Positions 58,090-64,000 of a DNA stretch of 64,000 bases are shown piece after piece. Position 1 is the stretch's first letter. Every line of letters begins with the position of its first letter. A model generated the notes under the pieces. That model was not told the origin of the DNA and did no database searches. It saw nothing but the letters and a program-made list of their open reading frames with translations. This DNA comes from Massilia endophytica (GTDB lineage: Bacteria > Pseudomonadota > Gammaproteobacteria > Burkholderiales > Burkholderiaceae_D), in the NCBI RefSeq assembly GCF_021165955.1, contig NZ_CP088952.1, forward strand, positions 3,224,001 to 3,288,000. Direction: 5' to 3'. The position numbers and the translations under genes are program-made.

Positions 58090-58250
58090 TGACCTTCGAG
58101 AGCTGGCGCATCACATTTCAGTCTGGCGAACAGGCCGCCCGGGCAGCGTTTGCACGGGTTCAGGAATTGGAGCGAGAGGTCTATTCGCTGAAAGCGGATA
58201 ACGCTTACTTGACCGCCAGACTGAAGAAGCAGGTCGAGGAGACTGCATAA
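58089..58250 (+). CDS. Small coiled-coil protein (53 residues)
   Basis: ATG overlaps the DUF2303 stop by one base. FESWRITFQSGEQAARAAFA, then RVQELEREVYSLKADNAYL and a heptad-type end RLKKQVEET. Probably a short coiled coil. Role unknown. Confidence 0.6.
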   Translation: MTFESWRITFQSGEQAARAAFARVQELEREVYSLKADNAYLTARLKKQVEETA

Positions 58251-58251
58251 C

Positions 58252-58653
58252 GTGGCCACCTCCGCCAAACCGCGCCGCGCCCGGGTAGAGCGCGAGGCCA
58301 ACGTTCCGATCACCTGCGAGACAGCGCGGCGCCTGGCGCTCGAAATCCGGTTGGCTGTTGAAGCTCTGATCGGAGCCCCTTCACCAGCGGCCTACAACCA
58401 GCTGTCGAAGATGCTCGCAGCCCTCAAGGCCGCTGGCATGCAGGGAGAACCCCTGGAAACCGCCACGGCGACTATGAACGCAATCTGCGACCGCTACGAG
58501 CGTGTGGGCAAAGTGGGCCTCAAGGATGCGGAGGCGGAGGCGCTGCGCACGGACGTGGCACTGATTGAACAAGCACTGCCGATTTTGCCGTTGAACGTAT
58601 TCGCCCGGGCCGTCGCCCAGGTTGAAGTTTTCTGCGCCGTCATGGGCGCTTAA
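58252..58653 (+). CDS. Early phage protein, unknown
   Basis: 133 residues from GTG at 58252, one base after the previous stop. N-terminal basic patch (SAKPRRARVEREANV), then helices ETARRLALEIRLAVEALIG, YNQLSKMLAALKAAG and ALIEQALPILPLNVFARAVAQ (in part). All-alpha, no family recognised. Confidence 0.6.
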   Translation: MATSAKPRRARVEREANVPITCETARRLALEIRLAVEALIGAPSPAAYNQLSKMLAALKAAGMQGEPLETATATMNAICDRYERVGKVGLKDAEAEALRTDVALIEQALPILPLNVFARAVAQVEVFCAVMGA

Positions 58654-58685
58654 TCCGCAATACAACGATTCTTGAAAGGATCATC

Positions 58686-59627
58686 ATGAATATGGACATC
58701 CCTCCCCTCCCGGCCGCCATCGGTGCCGCACTGAACGGCGGTTATTTCGCTGGCCTCTATCTGCTGTACGGAGAAGTGTATGGCCTGGTTGTCGCACCCC
58801 GTGAAGGGGAAATCGAGATGCCGTGGCACGACTCGCTTGCGATGATCGAGGGCGCGCGGAGCTACGTGGACGGTTTTGCCAACACCCAGGCAATGGCCGC
58901 TGCGGGCAGCAAGATGGCGAAGTGGGCCCGCGGGCTCGCCGTAAACGGCGCCGACGACTGGTACCTGCCGAGCCGCGACGAACTGGAGCTGGTCTATCGC
59001 AGCTTCAAGCCGACCACGGACACGAACAATCCCTACGGCCGCCATGGCGAGAACCAGTGTGCCCTGCCTCCCACGTATGCGTACACGGAAGACAGTCCGG
59101 CGCAGGGACATACGGTTGTCAGTTGGCAGGGAGTGCGGCGCGATGAGTCCGAAGCGCGCAAGGATGCGCTGAAATTTGAGCCGCTGGGTGGCCGGATGTT
59201 CATCTATAGGCCCATCGTTGATTGGACCAAAAAGCAGGCTTTCGAGTACTGCGCTGCCCGCGGCCGTCATCCGAACCCGCTCTATTCCGAGGGCTGCGAC
59301 CGTGTGGGTTGCGCGCCATGCATCAATTCAAAGAAGGATGAAATCCGCCAGACCAATCTGCGCCGGCGCCATCACCTGGTGCGCATCAGCGAGTGGGAAC
59401 GCATCGTGTCGCTGGCTAGCAAGCGCGGCTACAGCACCTTCTTTCATAAGGTAGACAATCAGGGAGGGTTGCGTGCCTCTGCCATCTACTCGCGTAACGA
59501 AGTGTGGCAGGTGGTGGAGTGGGCGCAGACGAGCCGCGGCGGCAGACAGTTTTCGCTACTCAATCAATTGGACGATCCCGCTGGCTGCTCGTCCTCTTAT
59601 GGCCTTTGCGACCAAGGGACGCCATGA
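58686..59627 (+). CDS. Chimera: DUF1566 N-terminus fused to C-terminal part of a PAPS-reductase-like protein
   Basis: 313 residues, AAAGGA 6 bases upstream. Residues 1-140 are DUF1566-like (GGYFAGLYLLYGE, GADDWYLPSRDELELVYRS, ENQCALPPTYAYTEDSPAQ). Without a break, residues about 145-313 match the C-terminal part of phage PAPS-reductase-family proteins: SWQGVRRDESEARKDA, GGRMFIYRPIVDWTKKQAFEY, NPLYSEGCDRVGCAPCIN, ASKRGYSTFF, ARTSRGGRQ-type VEWAQTSRGGRQ and SSSYGLCD. The N-terminal ATP-pyrophosphatase P-loop (SGGKDS) is absent, and DUF1566 lacks its end. Two neighbouring genes were probably joined by a deletion near 59106. Confidence 0.82.
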   Translation: MNMDIPPLPAAIGAALNGGYFAGLYLLYGEVYGLVVAPREGEIEMPWHDSLAMIEGARSYVDGFANTQAMAAAGSKMAKWARGLAVNGADDWYLPSRDELELVYRSFKPTTDTNNPYGRHGENQCALPPTYAYTEDSPAQGHTVVSWQGVRRDESEARKDALKFEPLGGRMFIYRPIVDWTKKQAFEYCAARGRHPNPLYSEGCDRVGCAPCINSKKDEIRQTNLRRRHHLVRISEWERIVSLASKRGYSTFFHKVDNQGGLRASAIYSRNEVWQVVEWAQTSRGGRQFSLLNQLDDPAGCSSSYGLCDQGTP

Positions 59628-59920
59628 GCGAACGCATACAGACCGCCCAGTTCGACGGCAAATGCGAGGGCGACGTGAACAGGGCGCATAAGCAACCAGG
59701 CCGCCCTGATGCGGAGCGCCACAACCGCGTCCTCCTGCACGCGCTGCAAACCGGCCACCCGGTCCAACGTGGCGGCCGCAACGCATTTATCAAGGCACTC
59801 TACTTTCAGGACAACGGCGGCGGGATCGATGTACGCTTGTATCTCGCCGGGGACGCCGAACCACATGCACCGGATGAAATCGAACTCGCATCAAACCATC
59901 ACAGCCTTGACCTTGAATAG
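59624..59920 (+). CDS. Early phage protein, unknown
   Basis: 98 residues from ATG at 59624, overlapping the chimera stop by ATGA. CEGDVNRAHKQPGRPDAERH, HALQTGHPVQRGGRNAFIKAL and GGIDVRLYLAGDAEPH. No family recognised. Confidence 0.6.
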   Translation: MSERIQTAQFDGKCEGDVNRAHKQPGRPDAERHNRVLLHALQTGHPVQRGGRNAFIKALYFQDNGGGIDVRLYLAGDAEPHAPDEIELASNHHSLDLE

Positions 59921-59960
59921 AGAAAAGGTCGCGCAGGTGAAATCTCAAACGAGGCAAACC

Positions 59961-60185
59961 ATGAGCAACAAGAAGGAACGCGCAGCGTTCGAGGCCTGGG
60001 CCATATCAATGGGACAGTGCATCGGGAAGGAAGACGGACGGTATGTCAGTCCCACGGACTATCTCTGGCAGGGTTGGCAAGCCGCCGTTACTGCGGCCCT
60101 TACGCGAAAGGGCAACATGCCAACGCTACCTGTCTGTCAAAACGAGCGCCAGGTCACCCGTTCGACTACGCGCCCCGGTAGGTGA
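59961..60185 (+). CDS. Small early phage protein
   Basis: 74 residues, GAGG eight bases upstream. KKERAAFEAWAISMGQCIGK, YVSPTDYLWQGWQAAVTAAL: the FEAWA..W.GWQAA pattern common in small phage proteins of unknown role. Its stop overlaps the next start by one base. Confidence 0.65.
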   Translation: MSNKKERAAFEAWAISMGQCIGKEDGRYVSPTDYLWQGWQAAVTAALTRKGNMPTLPVCQNERQVTRSTTRPGR

Positions 60186-60421
60186 TGGAACAAGCAATGA
60201 AGCCACTGTACTTGGAACTGAACGAAGTAGCCGCAATCCTGACACTCGCTGAGGCGACAGTCCAGAAGCTTGTTCGCGACAATGAGTTCCCGAAACCGCG
60301 GCAACTCTCCGGCCGCCGCGTAGCTTGGCTCGTTCGGGAAGTGGAAGAATGGGCCGAACTGCGCCCTGTCTCAACCCTGCCTCCCCCGCCGAACACCAGC
60401 CGACGAAAGACGCACGTTTAG
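60185..60421 (+). CDS. AlpA-like excisionase/transcription regulator
   Basis: 78 residues (start ATG 60185; GTG at 60182 and ATG at 60197 also possible). MerR-type winged helix: LYLELNEVAAILTLAEATVQ, LVRDNEFPKPRQLSGRRVAW, LVREVEEWAELR. AlpA-type proteins turn on or direct excision. Last gene of the rightward operon, and 2.2 kb from the integrase. Confidence 0.85.
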   Translation: MEQAMKPLYLELNEVAAILTLAEATVQKLVRDNEFPKPRQLSGRRVAWLVREVEEWAELRPVSTLPPPPNTSRRKTHV

Positions 60422-60966
60422 GTGGGCCGTGTCTCATCGCCGTTGACGACTGTAGCTAAGCTGTTACGCAGGGATTCAGCATGTGCAATAGCCCGTTCGG
60501 CGTCGTAGGCATCTTTGATGAATGCGGCCGGGAAAACCGCAATCACTACGATTGCGACTTGCCACAACGTGAGTATTGTTAGCAGAAAGAACGAGATACC
60601 TCGCAGGAACACAACGTGTTGCAGAATCCCGGGAATCTGCTTGATCAGCGGCGCCGCGATCCCGATCAATAGCAAGCAGACCAATATGATTGTAGAGTGC
60701 ACGGCCGGCGTGAGCAGCAAGCCCACATTATCTGAGCCGGCGCTCTTCCTATCGCCACTCTTCTTGAAGGACAGCTTTAAGCGTTCAGGGTAAATAATTG
60801 CAAGCCAGGCACCGACCACTGCAAAAATGATCGACGCGGTGGTTCGCAACGCCTCAAACAATGGCCACTGATTTGCGAAGGGAATGTTCTGGCCGTAAAG
60901 AAGAGCCGCCACGCAGAACACTATGGCGACTATCCCCACAACGACTAAGAACATTACACGCTTCAT
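60418..60966 (-). CDS. Four-helix membrane protein of unknown function
   Basis: 182 residues. Hydrophobic segments at about 4-24 (VMFLVVVGIVAIVFCVAALL), 40-60, 93-115 (TIILVCLLLIGIAAPLI) and 127-148 (FFLLTILTLWQVAIVVIAVF). Between the second and third is a charged cytoplasmic loop (PERLKLSFKKSGDRKS). Coupled by ATGA to the soluble partner gene 60963-61979. Lower GC, opposite strand to the early operon, next to integrase: typical phage cargo. A role in defence or exclusion is inferred only. Confidence 0.7.
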   Translation of the reverse strand: MKRVMFLVVVGIVAIVFCVAALLYGQNIPFANQWPLFEALRTTASIIFAVVGAWLAIIYPERLKLSFKKSGDRKSAGSDNVGLLLTPAVHSTIILVCLLLIGIAAPLIKQIPGILQHVVFLRGISFFLLTILTLWQVAIVVIAVFPAAFIKDAYDAERAIAHAESLRNSLATVVNGDETRPT

Positions 60967-61979
60967 TTGCGGAAATCGAGGATAGTTTTCTTCTTGTCTT
61001 CCAGCGCCTTCACCAGCGACGCCAACTCAATAGTATCGTTTTTGATATTAACATTGAGCGTGATTTCACCCCTACACCTTTCTCGACCAAGCCAATGTGG
61101 GTTCGGATCCTTGTCGAGCATGAATCCCATATCATCCCATCCGTCCGTATTTGGGTCATTCATTTCCGCCTCGATCATCGCTTCCAGCTCAGCCTTCGTT
61201 GGGCGGTAGTCGACTTCCATCATTACTCGCTGCCCCACTGCGTTGGTGCTGGCCGACAAGCCTCGGATGAACGCGATTGCGCCCTGCCAAGCCTTGCGGC
61301 CCACCGCGTTCGTTGTCGTTACATGCCCGCGGCGGATCACGCGACGGATCCGAGCGTAGTTTGCAATGAGCTTCTTGTGGCGATCGGGCTTCTGAGACAC
61401 CGAAGTGCGAAACACCGGCCTCACGCCTTGTTGCGGGACGCCATCCCCCTTGTCGGTGTAGCCGACAACGGTCGAGTCTGTACCGCTCACTTTCTTGATC
61501 ACGTAACTGGAAAATTGGGCCATGAACTGGCTCACGTAGCTGACCAACCCACCTTGGCCAGAACGGCTCATTTCAAAGCGGACCGTCGCAAGAACGTTCT
61601 CCCCAGGGATGATCCAAAAGTAGCTCGGATAACCAGGGATGGAAAACTGGTCGATCGCATTCATCTTGACCTGCGCGCTACCGACTTTTGCCTTCATGCT
61701 CACTGATGGAACACCAGCGTCCGAATGTGGAATTTCGTTCCAGGTGGATACTACCCAACCCGTAGCGCCTTTCTCGATCCCGAACAGGTACACAGGTTCC
61801 GCATCCTGGTCATTGGTGTCGAGTACTTTGGTCTGCTGGAGCTCCATTCCAGTGGACCACTTGCGCAGTTGGGTAAATACATCGTCCACAGAACCAAATT
61901 GCGGGGTGCTTTGCCCGTAAGGATAATATCCACAGCGTGTGATATCAAAAAAAGTTATTCGAGCATTGAGCTGGATCAT
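60963..61979 (-). CDS. Soluble protein of unknown function, partner of the membrane protein
   Basis: 338 residues. NARITFFDITRCGYYPYGQS and DVFTQLRKWSTGMELQQTK at the start; a central beta-rich part (FWIIPGENVLATVRFEMSRSG); C-terminal acidic helix ELEAMIEAEMNDPNTDGWDD and KNDTIELASLVKALEDKKK. No membrane segment and no nuclease, NTPase or HTH motif that I can see. First gene of a two-gene leftward unit with a palindrome at its start. Confidence 0.72.
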   Translation of the reverse strand: MIQLNARITFFDITRCGYYPYGQSTPQFGSVDDVFTQLRKWSTGMELQQTKVLDTNDQDAEPVYLFGIEKGATGWVVSTWNEIPHSDAGVPSVSMKAKVGSAQVKMNAIDQFSIPGYPSYFWIIPGENVLATVRFEMSRSGQGGLVSYVSQFMAQFSSYVIKKVSGTDSTVVGYTDKGDGVPQQGVRPVFRTSVSQKPDRHKKLIANYARIRRVIRRGHVTTTNAVGRKAWQGAIAFIRGLSASTNAVGQRVMMEVDYRPTKAELEAMIEAEMNDPNTDGWDDMGFMLDKDPNPHWLGRERCRGEITLNVNIKNDTIELASLVKALEDKKKTILDFRK

Positions 61980-61990
61980 CGTGTGTTCGG

Positions 61991-62008
61991 ATTGGCAAAT
62001 TAAATTGC
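61991..62008. promoter_or_regulatory. Palindrome upstream of the cargo pair
   Basis: TGGCAAATTAAATTGCCA, 16 of 18 bases symmetric, 12 bases before the start codon at 61979. A likely operator for a repressor; the protein is unknown. Confidence 0.4.
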
Positions 62009-62080
62009 CATTTTACAAGATGCCAGCCTTGAATTTCTCTCACTTTGTCACGAGCCGCGCATCACATCAGCGGGCTAACC

Positions 62081-62608
62081 TCAAGCGCCGGGCATACCGA
62101 TTTTCAAGCCGGACAGGTCAACCGTTCCGAACCGGATCATTTCCTCGATCGAAGCCAGGTAGCCGATCAAGAAGGCCAACTGGTTCGCGAGAGGTGGGTC
62201 GTCAGACGCGCCCGCTGATGACGGCCGCACAGCTTCGACAAACTGTTTGTACTTGGCATCCACCTTTTTGCTTTCCAGCTTGTGCGCCAACTCGTTGCGC
62301 AGTTCGTTGAGAGCATCGACCATTGGCCAAACGTCTGTCGGGAACGGTAGGCCGTTCGCATCCCGCTCATCGATCAGTGCCCGGGCTAAGCGTGACTTCA
62401 GATGGAAGTGCAGGCTCGACACGTTCAGGGCGCCCGGATTCGGAAGCTTTGACTCGATCAAATCACCTAGGATTTCCTCCACCAGAAGGTGGGCCTTAAG
62501 CACCAGTAAGACAGGATCAGGCGTCCTCGGCATGTGCTCCAAGAACCGCGCGAACCTTTGCTTCGCCCCAGGTAGCCTGTCGATCACCTCGATAAAGTCC
62601 TCGCTCAC
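62081..62608 (-). CDS. HEPN-motif protein coupled to the integrase
   Basis: 175 residues. Helical: VLLVLKAHLLVEEILGDLIE, FHLKSRLARALIDERD, DALNELRNELAHKLESK. The last contains R104-N-E-L-A-H109, the Rx4H motif of HEPN ribonucleases. A second helix pair follows (LANQLAFLIGYLASIEEMI). HEPN proteins are common in toxin-antitoxin and abortive-infection systems. The ATG overlaps the integrase stop by four bases, so it is made with the integrase. No antitoxin-like gene is next to it. Confidence 0.75.
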   Translation of the reverse strand: MSEDFIEVIDRLPGAKQRFARFLEHMPRTPDPVLLVLKAHLLVEEILGDLIESKLPNPGALNVSSLHFHLKSRLARALIDERDANGLPFPTDVWPMVDALNELRNELAHKLESKKVDAKYKQFVEAVRPSSAGASDDPPLANQLAFLIGYLASIEEMIRFGTVDLSGLKIGMPGA

Positions 62609-63945
62609 ACAACCTCCTTCTCTTTGCGCCGGCGGCTCACCAGGTTCTGTGCAGCGGATGACATGGCAGCCAGGGCTTCGAGCTTCTCGTCAAGACGGGT
62701 GAGCCAAAGGCGCTTCTCGGCATCGTATTCGTGACGATTGTAGATACCTTTGACGCCTGGTTTCATGTGTCCCAGGATGGCCTCAGCAACCTCTTCAGGA
62801 CAACCCAACGATGCGAGTAGCGTGCGCGACGTCCGCCGAAGATCATGCGGCGCCCAGCGATCGACCGGCAAGCGTGGCCGCTCATATGTGGGACGGGTTT
62901 GCGCGTAAGGCATGTGCATCCACACTTGGGCGCCGATCGTCTTCTGCTGCACGTGATCGAACTTGCCGCTTGAGGGGAAGAGGTGCCCACCGTTGGCCAC
63001 GGCGAGCCGCCTGCGCACCACAACTTCCGCGCGCCCAACGATCGGAACGCGGAAATCGGTCGCACCCTCGCGACGCCGGTTCTTGGTTTTCCCGAGCGGG
63101 CAGGTCCACCAGAGCCCGTCCGGCTCATCCGTAAATTCGGTGGCATGCATCCAGCACAGCTCTGATCCGCGCGCGGCTGTCCAGAGGTAGACCGTCAGCG
63201 CATCCTCGACCAGGCGTGAGAAATTGGGCAGCCAGGGGATCAGGACCGTCAATTCGGCCTCGCTCAGGACGCGCTTGGCCACACCGACCTGCTGCCCCTG
63301 CAGCTTGCGCCCCTTGCTTCGTAACTTCCCCCGCAGGATCAGGCGCCACCAGTTCGGAACGCTTTCCGGCAGCCGGCCGGAATCGAGCCCGTAATCCCAG
63401 GCAGCACCCAGCTCCGCGCGGACCTTGCCGGCCTGCACTGGGGTATCGGCCAACGATTCGATGTGGTCGAACGCTACCGACCGCGTGACATCGGCCGCGC
63501 GCATATCACCGAGCGCGCCCAGCTGCTTGTCGAAAATCCTGCGCACTTCCGCCGCGCCCTTCGTGCCGCGGTTCCGGAGCACGTGCTTCGCGTAGTAGTG
63601 GTTGCATAGATCCAGGACAGTGACAGTATCCGCCAGTTGGCGCTCTCTTTCGGCAGCAGCTTCCGCGCGGTCAAGGTTGCGCTGCGCGCGGCGCGTGGCG
63701 CTGGGATCATCGCCGTTGGCGCGCGCGCCGCGCAACCGCTCCCACTCAACGGCCGCCACCGCCAGCGACATTGCCGGCCACTCCCCAATTTTCGCCTGAC
63801 GCATACGGCCGTCCACCGGGCTTTTGTAGCGGTATATCCAGGAACGCCTGGTTGCAGTCGCCTCCAGGCGCAGACCGGGGCAGTCGGAAATGGTAAAGTG
63901 TTGGCCTGCCTCCAGCAGCTTGGCGGCGCGCGCATCGAATTGCAT
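62605..63945 (-). CDS. int: Tyrosine recombinase integrase
   Basis: 446 residues. N-terminal DUF4102-like arm-binding part (ISDCPGLRLEATATRRSWIYR, RMRQAKIGEWPAMSLAVA), core-binding helices (TVTVLDLCNHYYAKHVLRNRG) and a catalytic domain with Arg259 (TAARGSEL), His367 and Arg370 (PHDLRRTSRT), His393 (ILGHM) and the nucleophile Tyr402 (GIYNRHEY). It inserts and excises the prophage. Reads inward; its start lies 55 bases from the window edge, so attR should be close by on the right. Confidence 0.94.
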   Translation of the reverse strand: MQFDARAAKLLEAGQHFTISDCPGLRLEATATRRSWIYRYKSPVDGRMRQAKIGEWPAMSLAVAAVEWERLRGARANGDDPSATRRAQRNLDRAEAAAERERQLADTVTVLDLCNHYYAKHVLRNRGTKGAAEVRRIFDKQLGALGDMRAADVTRSVAFDHIESLADTPVQAGKVRAELGAAWDYGLDSGRLPESVPNWWRLILRGKLRSKGRKLQGQQVGVAKRVLSEAELTVLIPWLPNFSRLVEDALTVYLWTAARGSELCWMHATEFTDEPDGLWWTCPLGKTKNRRREGATDFRVPIVGRAEVVVRRRLAVANGGHLFPSSGKFDHVQQKTIGAQVWMHMPYAQTRPTYERPRLPVDRWAPHDLRRTSRTLLASLGCPEEVAEAILGHMKPGVKGIYNRHEYDAEKRLWLTRLDEKLEALAAMSSAAQNLVSRRRKEKEVV

Positions 63946-63953
63946 AGTGACCT

Positions 63954-63974
63954 CGGCGTAGGTCCGGCGTAGGT
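63954..63974. repeat. Tandem CGGCGTAGGT repeats upstream of the integrase
   Basis: Two exact ten-base copies (63954-63963, 63965-63974) with 11-base, one-helical-turn spacing, nine bases before the integrase start. They share GCGTAGGT with the complement of 23129-23136 at the other end. Probable arm-type integrase or excisionase sites. Confidence 0.5.
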
Positions 63975-64000
63975 TTATCAGGAATTGCCGGCACAGTCGA

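Larger units (their letters stand above)
23092..64000. mobile_element. Siphovirus-type prophage (right end beyond window)
   Basis: More than 40.9 kb of phage genes lie between the mutS fragment and the window edge. They include lysis, fibre, tape measure, tail tube, capsid, portal, terminase, primase, CII, Cro, CI, an early operon and a tyrosine integrase. No frameshift or insertion sequence was seen in the core structural genes, so it looks intact. Base composition falls in the cargo blocks at 23.1-25.5, 53.3-55.0 and 60.4-62.1 kb. Confidence 0.93.

Noticed and set aside
23092..64000. Contractile-tailed or Mu-like transposable phage
   Set aside because: A Mor-like protein is present, but there is no transposase, sheath or baseplate gene; portal, gpW, GpA terminase and tyrosine integrase indicate a cos-type siphophage.
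1..64000. CRISPR arrays, rRNA operons or insertion sequences
   Set aside because: No regularly spaced direct repeats of CRISPR type, no rRNA sequence and no transposase gene were seen.

Overview
The window reads as a high-GC betaproteobacterial chromosome of the Oxalobacteraceae type (Massilia/Duganella-like; inferred from codon bias, ATGA-coupled operons and gene content, not from any search). It carries one large prophage that begins at about 23.09 kb and runs past the right edge.

Host part (1-23.1 kb). (i) A Fur-controlled ferric-siderophore locus: a Fiu-like TonB-dependent receptor diverges, across a perfect Fur palindrome, from a leftward operon of PepSY-type membrane protein, DUF2271 and DUF4198 periplasmic proteins, ApbE flavin transferase and a membrane-anchored flavodoxin/FAD reductase. 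(ii) Two small stress-type proteins, one with KGG motifs. (iii) The four-gene ligase-associated DNA-damage cluster (MBL exonuclease, ATP-dependent ligase, Lhr-type helicase, PdeM phosphoesterase), with recQ upstream. (iv) Two coupled hybrid sensor kinases. (v) msrC, DUF29, HDOD and M23-type genes. (vi) The first 27 codons of mutS, where host sequence stops.

Prophage (about 23.09 to >64.0 kb). The mutS reading frame departs from the MutS consensus after T-P-M-M-Q-Q, and everything to the right is phage. A tyrosine integrase sits at the far right. The late region is read leftward: small and large terminase, a Mor-like activator, gpW, portal, a ClpP-type protease fused to the capsid protein, decoration protein, head-tail joining and tail terminator proteins, tail tube, a G/GT chaperone pair with a -1 slippery site, a 1648-residue tape measure, tail tip and fibre, an NlpC/P60-like protein, then holin, M15 endolysin and Rz/Rz1. 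This is a long-tailed siphovirus plan. The early region has a CI-type repressor with palindromic operators, Cro, a CII-like protein and a primase-helicase leftward, and a CI-repressible rightward operon (DUF1566, MazG-like, DUF2303, AlpA-like).

Accessory cargo lies in three places. The left end holds unknown genes plus an SOS-box-controlled repair cassette (SRAP peptidase, DUF3606, mini DNA ligase). A lipoprotein sits behind the repressor. Between the early operon and the integrase lie a membrane protein/soluble protein pair and a HEPN-motif protein coupled to the integrase.

The most notable points are the interruption of mutS at its 5' end, a phage-borne SOS repair cassette, a Mor-like activator with two matching dyad sites in the head genes, a DUF1566/PAPS-reductase chimera, and an uncharacterised candidate defence or toxin block beside the integrase.
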